From Anthoceros angustus (Eukaryota > Streptophyta > Anthocerotopsida > Anthocerotales > Anthocerotaceae), in the NCBI GenBank assembly GCA_010909165.1, contig MU008190.1:590175-654174 (forward strand): a DNA stretch of 64,000 nt, written 5' to 3'. The position numbers and the translations under genes were made by a program. The notes beneath the pieces are model-generated. The model did no database searches, had not been told where the DNA came from, and saw only the letters and a program-made list of their open reading frames with translations. Below are positions 47,961-60,782 of the stretch, piece by piece (position 1 is the stretch's first letter; every line of letters starts with the position of its first letter).

Positions 47961-49900
47961 GCTTACCTCCTGCAGGCTCCTCCTCCGCCTGCCTCCGCCG
48001 CTGCTCTCCTCGCCACAATGTCAGCAACAAGGCCTCAGGGTCCCTGGCTGCTACGCCTGCCCCCGGTCCTTCCTCCGCTCTCCTTCCGGCCCTTCGAAGT
48101 CCGCCTCGCTTAGCAGTGGGTGCTGTGACCTCCAGAGCCCTGAGGAGCTCGACAGAGTATTAGAGCGGGTCGGTAAGCTTCCGGAATCGACTTGTTGAAT
48201 CGCTCCTCCTCCATGAGCCCGAGCACTCCTTGCAGACTCCTCCTCCAGCAGGCGCTCCGGCAAGAATGGGCATGTTGTCTGCGTCACCGCCGCCTCCGTG
48301 GCCAAGCTTACCAACTGTGAGCTTAAGGACTCCCTTGATGCCAAGGCGTGCCTCCACACTCCGCAGCCTACTGACCGCTTCTCCTCCTGCTGCTCCAGCC
48401 TCCGCCAGCTTATGGGCCATGGAGTAGCCCCTCTGCTCGCTGTCCTGACGCTTCTCCTCCAAAGGCTTCCTCCGCTTATCCTTTCCCTGAGGTCCGCCAC
48501 TTCCTTCTCTGTGGGCTGTATCCTCCCTGACTCGCCCTCTCCACACCCGCAGCCTGACGTCAACCTCCTTGCACTGCCGCCTATTCTCCTCCAGAGGTCT
48601 CTCAAGGCGGCCGAGGCGCTTACCTCCGTCAAGTCTTGATTCTCTCATGGAGAACCCCGCTCCGATGCCTTTGGTTGCAGCCCAAGGTATCCTTGTTGTC
48701 CTCCAGCCTCCCCCGCCACGCCTTCTACCTCCCCGTGCCGCATCTCGAGGTCGCTGACTCTGCCTCCTCAATGGCCGACCACATAGTTTGCCTCAGCCTC
48801 CGGGGCCCTTTCAGTTGCCACCCATCACGCCGATGACATAGTGATCCCGGCCGACCGCCATGGGTTTCCGCCTCAGGCCCGGCTCACTGAAAGCCTGACC
48901 CATGTTGCCGCGCCTGGGTCTCGCAGCCCTCCGGCCTCCTTCGGCTCGCCAGAGATCCTGCTTGTTGGGCTCACGCCACCCAAATTGAAGAAACTTGTAG
49001 TCCCACTCTGGCCGAATGAACTGGGATTTTCGCCTCCGCTTCCTCCTCGATGCGGCCAGAGCTTCCGCCTCCTCCTCGCCTTCCCATCCGCCTCCCTGGA
49101 GGAGCACCATGCGCTCCTTGTGGCTCCACCTCCGGGTCTTCTCGGCCCCAGAGACCCTGTGAGCATACCTCTGATTGACTGTAGCCAGACCCGTGTCTCT
49201 TCCACGGCCGCCATGAGGCCCCCAAGAAGTCCGCTGGGGCTGCATCTCGATCCGCCAAGGACCTCCATACCACAGTGAGCGAGTCCTGACTGGGCTCTCT
49301 CGACCTAATCGTGACCCTTAGGTCCCGAGTACCGAGGTCCTGAGCCTCACCTTCTTTGGCCCTCTTGGCCACCTTGCTCGCCTCTTTCTCTGGGCCTGAG
49401 GTGAGGGGTTCGGAGTCGACCTCTTGCCTCTCCCGCCGGAGACAGACTGCTGGCCGCGCTGGCTCTCCGCCTTGGCCCTCTTTCCGCCTTCTTCGCCCGC
49501 CTCGCCACCACGGTGGCAAGGGCAAAGCGCCCGAGGTGTCACAGGGTGGCACCGCCTTCCGCCGGCCCCTCGACGAGTCCGCTGGTCCGCCGGGCCGCTG
49601 CCGTGGCCGGGCGGTCGTCTGCCGGAGCCGAGCCGCCGACTCCGCCTGGGCCTCCTCCGGGCTGGCCCGGGGCACCAGAGAGGAGGGAAGCTGGGATGTC
49701 CTCCCACACTTCCTTGGTGGCGAGGGAGTCCGCCTCCAAACGTATGGAGTCCGGGATTCCTCCCTGCCTTCCTCCCGCCTCGCCCGACGGGCCGGGCTTC
49801 CACCTCCGGTTCTTCCTTCCGCCTCGTAGGGCGGCCACCCCTTCCCGAGTGCGCCTCTTCCCCTTCCTTCGTGGAGGTTTGCAAGGCCCCCACACATGAA
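47960..49900 (-). pseudogene. LTR-element protein, minus copy (EVWEDI type)
   Basis: On the minus strand the frame at 49895-49539 carries a DSIRLEADSLATKEVWEDIPASLL block that matches HSIERTLVTEVWEDILASFF at 57.4 kb on the plus strand. Downstream frames (48771-48160 and others) are Arg/Glu-rich and possibly coiled coil. This is the C-terminal half of the same unclassified element that occupies 55-60 kb in the other orientation. Long frames on both strands arise from the high GC content. Confidence 0.45.
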
Positions 49901-51113
49901 TTAAGAACGGCGATAACGCCGAGGGGGCTTCTCACACCTCACCAGGAGCTTCCTCGATTGATCCCGGCTAAGATGATCCTTCCCCGCCTCCTTCCTCTCT
50001 CGCAGCACGTGAACACTAAGAGATTGTCACCAAGGTGATCTACCTTGGTGAGCATGTTCCTGGACAATTATCCCCGCCGCCGCCTCACTCTCCTAGCAAC
50101 CCACATCAACCAGCCTGCTTGTCTGCTATGCCTCGCTTTAGGGGCGGCCTTGCCGCCTATCTTCCCGGCCTTGAGGTTCCGGACTACGCCCCCACCCCTC
50201 CGCCGGGCGATTGCACCGCCTCAGACCTCCACGGCCCACCTCCTAGGGTCCTCTCAAGGCTCTTAGAAACCTCCTTGTTGGCCGCTAACATCTTCCGGCG
50301 ATTCCTGACTAGGGCACAATGTCCACATACTGAAAACGCCCAGTGCCACTGACCAACTCCCCGCCTCCACCACTCAAGTCCGGATACCGGTGACAATGTT
50401 GCGCCCACTGTTCCATGGCTCTACACCTCCGCCGCTTGGGTCCCATCCCCGCCTCCTTCGTCTCTTGCTGGAGGAGAGGCCCGCAGCCGCCCCGCCTCCT
50501 GCAATGCCGCTCGCGGCCGTCGAAATACCGGCGTGCTCGCCGATCAAAGACAACGCCAGAGGGCTGGTGTCCGAGGCCGAGCAGCGAAGATCGCCGCGGT
50601 TGCTTGGGAGAATGACTACCGGCTCGCCACGGTAACTACATGAGGTGGGTTTTTGTCAGTCTCAGAATCGCTGGAGCTCGTATACTCCTCGCCACGCCTT
50701 TTACGCCGCCTACCGCACAGCAAGACGCTGGAGCGTGACACTGCTATAACGCCTCGCAAGGCTACGGCCCGGCCTCGCCAGCATGCCCATCTTCCATTCG
50801 TGGCTGCCCACGTGGCGCCGCCTGCCTAACTCATGCCCCAACTTCTAAGTTATCTGATGACTCCTGCTTTGACCTGAGGTCCGGACTTATCCCGACATCT
50901 GCGCGGGTCCGGGGTCCTTTGTAGTGGCACCGGGTCCTGCTTTACCCGGAGTCCGTAGAGCACTGAGCACACCGGAGTGTCATTCGTGCTTATTCCTCCT
51001 TTTCCGCCTTATTTTACTACTGGACCCACGAAAAAACAAAATCCAACTTATTTCCTAACCCCAAGGGAAGTCCGTAGCCCACACCTACCTATAGGATCCT
51101 AGAGGACGAGCGC

Positions 51114-51525
51114 ATGATTGTAGAGGATACCAAGGTAGCTAGGTTAGAATCCTTCATAGAACAGGAGGAACGTAGGGAAGATGCTTTGGAGGAAACCCAG
51201 CGAATTCAGGAGCTTAGAAAAGATAGGCATGATGGAAGGAAGAGGAAGCAGGAGATTATCATGGCCGGGGATTTGGTTCTTTCTATAATGAGAAGTTTGT
51301 GACTGGACTTCCCAAGGAAGCGAATGAGATGGATGGGACCTGAGGTGGTGAGAATGGATCGTAACTAGGAGGCCGATGGAGATTTACTCCTAGTGAAAGT
51401 GAATGGAAGGTTAAGAAGTACCTTCACCGAGATGCTGCCTATGACGCAAACAGTGGAGGAGGGATGTGGAAGTGCAAAGTTTGGGCAACCAAATTAAAAG
51501 AGCCAGAGGAAGAACGAACTTGATT
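51114..51525 (+). pseudogene. Ty3/gypsy integrase C-terminal tail, unit 1
   Basis: MIVEDTKVARLESFIEQEE then RREDALEETQRIQELRKDRHD, a basic RKRKQEI, and AGDLVL match the helical and (P)GDLVLLY part of the gypsy integrase tail. FVTGLPKEA and RWMGPEVV-like pieces follow in another frame. In the full family this part precedes W.GPY.V and N.S..L. It is broken by frame changes. Confidence 0.75.
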
Positions 51526-52829
51526 TTTTTTGGCTAAAATCATTGAGGAGATCATGCCGGGAATTTTTGAATTCTTTGAAGTCAGTTAGAGATACCTTAG
51601 GAAGGCAGAGGATATCCCAAGGAGAAGAAACGGTTGAAATGACCCCATGAGATTTAAAGGCGCCCCAAAGGGGCTAGAGGTTGTGCAGACTCAGAGACGC
51701 CGTAACACGCCAAAGAGGTTGAGAAAGGGAGGCATCATGCAATGTGATCATGTAGGGGACGGTTGTTCGCTATGCTCTCGGCTTTAGCAGTGGTGGCCTT
51801 TGCCGCCTCTATCTTCCCCGGCCTTGAGAGGTTCCGGACTACGCCCCATTTCCTCCGCCGGCCGATTGTACATCGCCTCAAGACCTCCACTCCCACCTCC
51901 TAGGGTCCTCTCAAGGCTCTAGAGAACCTCCTGGTCATTGCCAACATCTTCCCGGCGATTCCTGACTAGGGAGGACACTGTCAAGGTCCATACAGCCTGA
52001 AAACGCCCAGTGCCACCCTGACCTTGACCAGCTCCCCGCCTCCAGCCACCCAAGTCCTGGATAGCGTGACGATGCAGCGCCCACCAAGCTCCATGGCTCC
52101 CACACCTCCGCCGCTTTCTTGGGTCCCATCTTCCCGCCCTTCGTCCCATTGGAGTGAGAGGCCCGCATGTCCGCCCTTGGTCACAAGGCCAATTGCTTGC
52201 CTTCGCGGCCGAGCCGCGCGGGTGCCTGAACGATCACAAAGACAACGCCAGAGGGCCGGGTGTCTGAGCGCGAGAGCAGGCGAAGATCGCTGCGAAGTTG
52301 CTTGGGAGAATGACCTTCCACTGCCTCTCGCCGGCTTGGCAACTGGCCGCGCGGAGGGGTGGCTCACGTAATCGCCGTGAGCCCGCATGGCTTACTCGCC
52401 TTACGCCTGCCCACTGCCTTACGTCGCTAAGACGCGGAGCGTGAATACCGCTATAACGCCCCTGCAAGGCTACGGCCCCGCCTCGCCGTGCATGCCCATC
52501 TTCCATCTGTGGCCCACGTGGCGCTGCCTAACTCATGCCCCAACTTCTAAGTTACTTTCCTCGGGCGATTTATCCTGCTTTGACCCGAGTCCGACTTATC
52601 CCGATACTCGTGCGCTGGTCCGGGGTCCTTTGTAGTGGCACTGGTCCTCACATCTACTCCGGAGTCCAGTGCACTCGGAGCACAACCCCGAGTCAGTCGT
52701 GCTTATTCCTCCTTTTCCGCCTTATTTTACACTTCGGACCTACGAAAAAAAACAAAATCCAACTTATTTCCTAACCCCAAGGGAAGTCCGTAGCCCACAC
52801 CTACCTATAGGATCCTAGAGGACGAGCGC

Positions 52830-53270
52830 ATGATTGTAGAGGATACCAAGGTAGCTAGGTTAGAATCCTTCATAGAACAGGAGGAACGTAGGGAAGATGC
52901 TTTGGAGGAAACCCAAATAATTGTGAGCTTAGGAAAGATAGGCATGATGGAAGGAAGAGGAAGCATGAGATTATCATGGCCGGGGATTTGGTTCTTCTAC
53001 GATAGTTTGACTGGACTTCCCAAGGAAGCTTAGGGTCGATGGATGGGACCTTATGAGGTGGTGTAGCAGTATGAGAATGGATCTCGTAACTAGGGAGTGC
53101 CGGATGGAGATTTACTCCTCACTGTGAGTGAATGGTGGAAGGTTAAGAAGCAATTCTTCACCGAGAATGCTGTTGTTTGCGAGGACGCAAACAGTGAGGA
53201 GGAGTATGTGGAATGCAAAAGTTTGGGCAACCAGCCCAAAAGAGCCAGAGGAAGAACGAACTTGATTTTT
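52830..53270 (+). pseudogene. Ty3/gypsy integrase C-terminal tail, unit 2
   Basis: A near-copy of unit 1 that preserves more of the tail: AGDLVLLYDS..D in shifted frames, then WGPYEVV.QYENGSRQLG, PDGDLLLTVSEWWKVKKQF and EEEYVECKSLGNQPKRARG. It supports the reading of unit 1 and shows the tail continues about 60 residues beyond WGPYEVV. Confidence 0.75.
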
Positions 53271-53897
53271 TTTGGCTAAAATCGATTGGAGGAGATCATG
53301 CCGGGAATTTTTTGAATTCTTTGAAGCTGGGGTTGTGAGATACTGTTAGGAAGGCAGAGAGGATATCCCAAGGAGAAGAAACGGGTTGAAATGACCCCTC
53401 GGCGAGACAGAAAGGCAGCCCAAAGGGGCGTGGTAGGCTGCTGCAGACTCATCAACCGCCATACGCCGAGGGTTGAGAAAGGGAGGCATCACCGCGGTGG
53501 GAAGCGCGTATCATCATGTAGGTCATCTAAGTCTCGCCAAAAGGAAATTAGAATAGAGGGATATCCACTATATATGCCTACCAATAGGGAAATAAATAAA
53601 TAGGATTAATTAGAAGGTCATTAGTTAGGGGTCGAAAATAGGACAGGAAAACAGGCAACTTAGGCAGGATTAGGTATTTTAGGATGGTGAACCAAATCAC
53701 AATGAGGGGCCTCTAGGGTGTGCCCATCCGTGGAGGCAAAGGGCTTAGGCGGGGCGTAACTCTCAACGAAGGCATCCTCACTTCGCGAAGAGTTGGAGTT
53801 GAAGCTGGAGCGTAAGAGAAGAGAAGGAAGACTATCATCACCCTCGCCATCGCCACCACCGCTGAGCGTGAAGGAGAGGGAGGCTACGCGCCAGCTG

Positions 53898-55560
53898 AGG
53901 AGGAGGAAGGAAACCCTAGCTGTGGGTTGAGTTTGGGGACGGAAGAAGGAGAAGAACAAGAGAAAGATGCCGAGGACCGTGGAGCGTGACGAGCCTCGAG
54001 ACTTCATGAGGCCGGAAGCAAGCCGTGAGGCACCGAGTTACAGGCCAGACCGCTGACCGTGGGAGGAAAACACAAGGAGGCATCAAGACATTTGTCATCG
54101 GCTACTTTGGCCTCGGGAAGAGGAGCGACGAAGCAATTGGCGCTGGACGCCCGACAAGGACTAACGTGCAATTGTGTCTTAGGTTGGGGGTGAGGACCTA
54201 GGAGTGAAGCTCTGAGAATTTCCAACCACTGAAGTGGGGAGTAATTTCCTCTCCTAATAGCCTTTTGGAGTAAGAAGGCGCCAAGGACCCAAGCAAGGAA
54301 AGGCAGGAAGGGCTACTGGCCAAGGGCCTCGGCCCCTCAGAGGGAAGAAGAGCAAGAAGGCAGGCGAGGCCGCACATGAGCGGAGGATTCGAGATGCCAT
54401 ATTCACTGTTTTTGCAGGCAGCTCAATCCCGCGATTTGGTGGATTTTAGGCAGTGGGCGGAGGAGGAAAACATCCAGTTGGGATGGGTGTATGGCTGCCA
54501 GTAGGCCTACACTAATTTGGAGTTGATTGAGGAGTGTTACATCAACCTCCATCAATCGAGGCAGCCTCGCCGGTGTCCGGAGAGGAATGCTCGAACTCGA
54601 CTACTGCAGCTGATGCCAGCTTTGGAGCATTCGCCAAATTGTATGGAGGCCGAGGAGGAGGAGCCTGGGAATGCTCTCCCGAGAGGACTAATGGAGGAAG
54701 CCGGATTTCCATTTCTGAACCCAGGAGGAGGAAGGAAACCCTAGCTGTGGGTTGAGTTTGGGGACGGAAGAAGGAGAAGAACAAGAGAAAGATGCCGAGG
54801 ACCGTGGAGCGTGACGAGCCTCGAGACTTCGCGAGTGCTGGAAGCAATTGCCCAAGCCAGGAGGCACCGAGTTAAGGCGCTACAGACCGGGTGGGAGGAA
54901 AACACAAGGAGGCATCAAGACATTACTTCATCGGCATACTGGCCTGGAAGAGGAGCGACGAAGCAATATGCGCCTGGACGCCCGGCTAAGGAATAACGTG
55001 TGTCTGTGTCTAGGTTGGGGGTGAGGACCTAGGAGTGAAGCTCTGAGAATTTCCAACGCTGGAAGTGGGGAGTAATTTCCTCTCCTAATAGCCTTTTGGA
55101 GTAAGAAGGCGCCATGACCCAAGCAAGGAAAGGCAAGGGGAAGGCGGCGCCCGCCAAGGGCTCGTCCTCAGGAGGGAAGAAGAGCAAGAAGGCAGCAGCA
55201 GAGGCCGCACCGCCAGGCGGAGGGGAATTCGAGATGCCACAATTCACTGTTTTCATAGGCAGCTCAATCCCGCGACGGTGGATTTTAGCGGCATGGAGGA
55301 GGAAAACATCCAGTTGGGATGGGTGTATGGCTGCCAGTGGGCCTACACTAATTTGGAGTTGATTGAGGAGTGTTACATCAACCTCCATCAATCAGAGGCA
55401 GCCCTTGCCGTGCTGCCGGAGAGGAATGCTCGAACTGACTCACCAGCATGGACAGCTTTGGAGCATTCGCCACCGGGGATGGAGACCGAGGAGGAGAGCC
55501 TAACGCTCTCCTCGAGAGGACAATGGAGGGAAGCCGGATTTATTTCTAATCCCATGCAGG
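53898..55560 (+). repeat. two-copy tandem duplication, about 0.83 kb
   Basis: GAGGAAGGAAACCCTAGCTG at about 53901 recurs at about 54724, and TGGAGTTGATTGAGGAGTGT at about 54518 recurs at about 55353. Unit 2 is in better frame and opens the transposon protein at 55114. The first unit has several deletions within the same coding segment. Confidence 0.8.
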
Positions 55561-56118
55561 AGGTCCTCGACATGATGGATGGGGAGTGAAGGCCCACGCC
55601 AAGAATGGCTGGAAGACGGACAGATCAAGGAGCTGAAGTGGAGGCTCTTTGCTAAAATTGTCCTGGGGTTGGTGAATTACCAACGAACATCTTATCTCAG
55701 CACCAACTTCCTCCAATTTCTGTGGAAGATTTCGCGAGGAGCCAAACCGGATTGGGGCACTATCATGTATGAGGCCTACATCCATCATAGGAAAAAGCTC
55801 CTCAGGCCAAACTCTGTGGATGAAGAAGGGCCAAGGCCATGCTACCTCAGCACTTATTTGGTGCACTTGTGGGAGACGGAGGGGCTCTTGACCAGCAAAG
55901 AGCTTGAGGATGCTTGGCATCCTTTCGAGATCATCCACCTCCAGCCAAGCTTAGAGAGGCCTCACCCTTTCTTGGAGGAAGACAATGGAGGCAAACCTCC
56001 ACCACGCCGGGTCCAGGGATTGAGGAGGTGGGGTGTGATGCAGTGGGAGGCCTTTCCCCCACAAGAGGAAGGAAGAAGGGAAGACCAGAATCCGGCCATG
56101 GAGGCCGTGTATTTATGA
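55114..56118 (+). pseudogene. putative plant transposon protein (Gag-like), plus copy
   Basis: The ATG at 55114 opens a Lys/Ala/Gly-rich N-terminus (KGKGKAAPAKG), then WAYTNLELIEECYINLHQSEA. After a frame change the long frame at 55579-56118 reads KELKWRLFAKIVLGLVNYQR, SYLSTNFLQFLWKISRG, DWGTIMYEAYIHH and YLSTYLVHLWETEGLLTSKELEDA. The layout (an ELV..FY.NL-like start, a helical KW-LF-IV block, then an I..A..H helix) resembles the 'putative plant transposon protein' family (PF20167-like) found in Gag positions of plant LTR elements. This is a motif judgement. A homologous piece lies on the minus strand at 62.85-63.11 kb. Confidence 0.5.
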
Positions 56119-56119
56119 G

Positions 56120-57260
56120 GCATCACCATGAGGTGTGTGGATCAACTCTCCCTGTAGGAAATGAGTTAGGTTTTGTTTCTTTTCGGTCGGAGTAGAAAAT
56201 AAGCGGAAAGGAAGAAATTTGGATACTGGGCTACACTGAGTAAAGGACTCGCACACCTAAGAGCTACTGACTACCTCGAGAGATCTGTCACTCCGGAGCG
56301 CACTATGGTAGGTCTACCTCCTGGCGGGATACCATACGCCAAGTAAAGTAACTTAGGAGGTGGGCGATGAAGCGATGGGGCCACGGGATCGAGGAGGTGA
56401 GCAGGCATACTGAGTGGGTTGCGTGCCAGTGGTGTATTCACGCCGAGTGCAGTGGCAGTAAGGATAAGGCAGCACGGCGTAAAGGCGCGGAGTAAGCCTG
56501 CGAGCCTCGAAGCGGTTACGGGCGGCAAGGCACCTTCGCCAGACTCCGCGTGGGGAGGGAAGGCCATTCTTCCTCTGGACTCGCCGGTTTTCGCGCTCTC
56601 GCGCCCGACACCCGGATCTGGCGTTGTCTTTTCGAGCCAGCACTCGCACGCGCTCACCCTTTGGAGCGCCAATGACGGAGGGGCAGCGGTGTTAAGACAC
56701 AATTTCCAACATGGAGCTGAGAAATGACAATGGGACCTGTGAAGGGGCGGAGGTGTGGAGCCTCGGGCGCGGTGGAACATCGCCCACAAGAGATACCCCG
56801 ACTTCGGCCGGAGGCGGAGGAGCTAGTGGGGCAATGGCACTTGGATATCTTCTCAGCAGATTTGGCCAGCCTTGCGAAATTTGCGCCCGGGAAGATGTTG
56901 GCGTTGCAACAAGGAGGTTCGCTCAAGAGCCCGAGGAGGACCCGAGGTGGAGTGAGGCGGTTGTGGCGGTACAAAAGAAATTATCTCGGAGCCCCTCAAG
57001 GTGGGGAAGGTGGAGGCGCAAAGGCAAGAGGTCGGGGCGCGGTCGATCCAACGGCGGTTGATGTCAGACTGTGGGCAAGTGAGTGAGAAGATGGCCAAGG
57101 TCATTGTCCTGAAATATGTCACCAAGGTGGATCACCTTGTGACAATCTTTAGGTTCCTGCTCTGATGAGGAAAGGTGCGGCGAAGAGCGCTGCCGCCTGA
57201 TCAACCAGAGGCTGAAGCTACGGAGGTGAGAAGCGCCTCATCACACTATCGCCACTTCCT
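56120..57260 (+). pseudogene. GQWHLDIF-type element ORF remnant
   Basis: The frame at 56724-57086 contains PRLRPEAEELVGQWHLDIFSADLASLAKFAPGKMLALQQGGS. It matches minus-strand frames at 50184-50408 and 51919-52149 (GVGQWHWAF...NRRKMLAANKEVSKSLE). It follows the transposon protein on the same strand and is probably its continuation. Function unknown. Confidence 0.45.
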
Positions 57261-57389
57261 CATCCATGTATGAGACACCTCAACCTCCCAAGGAGGGAGA
57301 GGAGGCCAGGCGCCCGAAAGGGGCTGGCCTGCAGGCGGAGCGTGAAGGAATGAGGCGCCCAGGCGGAGGTCCTCCTAAGGCCAACGGCG

Positions 57390-60300
57390 GGAGGAAGACG
57401 ATTGGGAAGGGATTCCGATTCCATTCGATCGAACGGACCCTCGTCACTGAGGTATGGGAGGATATTCTCGCCTCCTTCTTTTGGTCCCAGTGGAGCTCCT
57501 GGCTCTGAAAACTCCATGTGGAGAGAACTGAGCTGCGCTCAGCTGAACCCACCATGGCTCAAGTAGCCGAGCCTCACGGGACCAGGAGAGTCAGCGAGGC
57601 GGAAGACGGCTCCCACCAACGGCGCCAGGAGGCTTGGCGTGCTTCCTCCGCCTCACCCACGAGTATGGAGGCGGAGGAAGTCAGAGGTGGAGCGGATGCC
57701 TAAGGCTAGGGGTCACCGCAACCACACCAGGCCGCTGCTCTCCGATGTGAAGGCAAACGCGCCCTCCAGTGACCCTCACCACCTCCGAGCTCCAAACGGG
57801 CGGAGCTGGAGAAGGAGTTAGTGGCCAACCACCAAGGAGGTGGAAGGACCGACCAGGCACCTGTGGACCCCGAGGGTCCCACCCAGTCCTGAGAACCAAG
57901 TCCGGACTCCTCCCGACTGGCAGCCTAGCGGTCCTTAATGGTCGGGAGATACCTGCATCTCCACAATCTGGATTTCCCGGTGTCTCTCAAATGTGCACGT
58001 GGAGGAAACACTTTGGTATTTTGTCATTGGGCGGATTTGTATGCTTTCTGGGGTCTTTAAGGATGGCTGTGAAAAGACCTGTGAAGTGGTGCTGCCACCC
58101 AAGGCGTGATGGTGCCTCCAGGAGCAGTGGAGCGGCCCAAGCTGCCAAAAAAAGAAGGCTGAGTCTCGGGAGGAAAACCCCTGGGCTTCCCGAGGCTCCC
58201 TCTAGCTACTTACACTTATCCCACTGCCGCCTTTGTAGGATGTTGGTCAGTCCCTATGAGACTCGCGGAAAAGTCTGGAGGTCGTGATGACCGACTGCAC
58301 ACCGCAGCGCGGACACACTTCTCAGTCAATACCCTTCTAAACAAGGCGCCTCACTCTCCTCTCACGCTAGCCTGCACCACACTTTTAATCACCGCCTCCG
58401 AAAAATCACAACCTAATCCCACCTACAACGATACACAACACAATTGTAGGTGTCCCGCCTTAGCAAATAGGGAGCCTATCACGCGCCTGTGGACCCCGAT
58501 CCACACCGCACTTGTCCCTACTTAAGACCACTCTTCCACCACCTGTGGAGCGCCTTTTACTTGGCAGATTTGGGATCTGGCCCCTCAGGCTCATCGGCCT
58601 TCCACCAACACCCACATTCTAATCCTCTACTCATCTTCTCATCCTCTTCCTCCTAGTCTAACCTCGCCTGGCTTACTGGGCTCGCCCCACGGCACAAGCT
58701 GGGTCGGCCTCCACCAACAAGTTCTTCCTTGGGCCGTTGCTATGAGTTTGACACAGCCGAGAACCTCTGTGAGTCTTTCCTGTAGTCTACCCTCAAGCCG
58801 AGAGTTCTCGGCATTGCCACACACCCAAAGCAAAGCAATTTCACAAGAACCATTCACAAGGGGAGTAACTCGTTTAGGCACTTGCACGAGCAAGTCCTCC
58901 ACCAAGCACTCCGACCACCGCGACTTCCTCTCTACCGACGTGGCTCAATCACGAAATTCCTTTACAAGGGCAAAGGACTCATGAGTGGAAGCGCAAGACG
59001 TGATACTTTACTTTGTGAAATCCTCCTCCTCTTAAGGCCAAACGGGCCCGGAGGGAAGACGATTGGGAAGGGATTCCGATTCCATTTCGATCGAAACGCG
59101 GACCCTCACGCCTCGGAGGTATGGGAGGATATTCCCGCCTTCTTTTGGTCCCAGTGGAGCTCCTGGGACGCAGCACCTGCCAGTGGAGAGAACTGAGGCC
59201 TGCGGTGCTCATGGAAGAACCCACCATGCCTTCTCATGGCAGGCCGAGCCTCACGGGACCAGGAGAGTCACGAGAGGCGGAAGACGGCTCCCACCAACGG
59301 CGCCCAGGAGGTACTCAGCTTCCTCCGCCCCTACCCACGAGTGGAGGCGTGAGGAGGAGTCAGAGGATGCAGCGCCTAAGGCAGGTCACCGGCAAGAACC
59401 ACACCCAGCCACCCCTGCCTCCGATGTGAAGGCAAACGCGCCGCCCTCCAGACCCTCACCACCTCCTCCGAGCCCCAAACGGCGCGGGCGGAGAAGGAGT
59501 TAGTGGCCAAACGGGCCATGGAGGTGGAAGGACCCGGACTGTGGCACTCAGACCCGAGGGTCCTAATCAGTCCGAGAACCAAGTCCTCGGACCCTCCTGA
59601 TCACAGCGGTCCTTATGGCATCGAGATACCCGCACCCACACTGGACTTCTGGGCTCCTCAGCTGCAGGCCGTGGAGGAAATACGGTTTTGGCTGCATCAC
59701 ACATGGACGGTGTATGCTTTGGGGTCTTTTGGTGGATGGCGGAAAGACCTGTGAAGTGGAAGCCACCCAAGGTGCGTATGGTGCTTCTCCAGAGCAGTGG
59801 AGGCGCCCAAGCGCCAAAAGAAGGCGGAGTCCCCTGGGGGAAAACCTCGGCTCGAGGCTTCCCCCAGCGGCCACACTTATCCCACTGCACGTTTCGTTCC
59901 CATGAGACTTGTGAAAGTTCGAGGTCTTGTGGATGACCGATCGCCACCCGCAGACACAACTTCAGCCTTCTAAACAAGCAAGGCGCCTCTACTCTCCTCT
60001 TACAGCTGCACCACTTGCACCGCTCAAAATCACCAATCTCGACCCACAACGACACAACACAATTGGTGTCCCGCCTAGCAGCGAGGAGCCTATCACGGCG
60101 CCTGTGGACCCCCGATCCACACCACTTTCGTCCCTACTTAAGACCACTCTCCACCTGTGGAGCGCCTTTACTTGGATTTGGGATCTGGCCCTTAGGCTCG
60201 CCTGTGGCCTTCCACTAACACCTACACCTCTAATCCTCTACTCATCTTCTCATCCTCTTCCTCCTATTCTAACCTCCCCATCGGGGCTCGCCTTACGACA

Positions 60301-60645
60301 ACCGCCTGGGTCGGCCTCCACCAACAAGTTCTTCCTTGGGCTGGCTATGAGTTTGACACTGTGACAATGAGAACCTCCAGGAGTCTTTCCTCGTAGTCTA
60401 CCCTCAGAGTTCCCCGGCATTGCCACACACCCAAAGCAAAGCAATTTCACAAAGAACCATTCACAAGGGGAGCAACTGCTTAGGCACTTGCAGAGCAAGT
60501 CCTCCACCAAGCACTCCGACCACCGCGACTTCCTCTCACTGCTCACACACTCACAAGACTAAATTCCTTTACAAGGGCAAAGGACTCATGAGTATGGAAG
60601 CGCAAGACATGATACTTTACTTTGTGAAATCCTCCTCCTTTATAG
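57390..60645 (+). repeat. two-copy tandem duplication, about 1.6 kb
   Basis: GACGATTGGGAAGGGATTCC at about 57398 recurs at about 59058, and CCTTTACAAGGGCAAAGGAC at about 58960 recurs at about 60568. Each unit runs from the EVWEDI block through the AGCGCCTTTACTTGG and CCCAAAGCAAAGCAATTTCAC sequences to TGATACTTTACTTTGTGAAA. On the minus strand a TATA-like CCTATAAAGG lies at 60637-60646. The 1-402 repeat is a third, inverted partial copy. Confidence 0.82.
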
Positions 60646-60782
60646 GAGGCCTTCCACATACACCTCCCTTAGGTGACCCTACCGCAGTCACCTTTTCCAA
60701 TATTCTATTATTTCCTACCGCCAAGATTTAATGTGCACCTAAGTCTATTGTCCGATCCTTGGTAAATTCTATTCTAGTAACT

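Larger units (their letters stand above)
50120..53550. repeat. two-copy tandem duplication, about 1.7 kb
   Basis: The segment at 50.12-51.76 kb recurs at 51.77-53.55 kb (for example CCAAGGGAAGTCCGTAGCCC at about 51061 and 52779). Each unit holds, in order, a minus-strand VGQWH-type block, a CpG-rich spacer with GTCCGG motifs, and a plus-strand gypsy integrase tail. Differences are mainly small indels. Confidence 0.8.

Noticed and set aside
48971-49897. 308-codon minus-strand frame
   Set aside because: GC-rich sequence open in several frames on both strands; the EVWEDI homology block supports a different minus frame (49895-49539).
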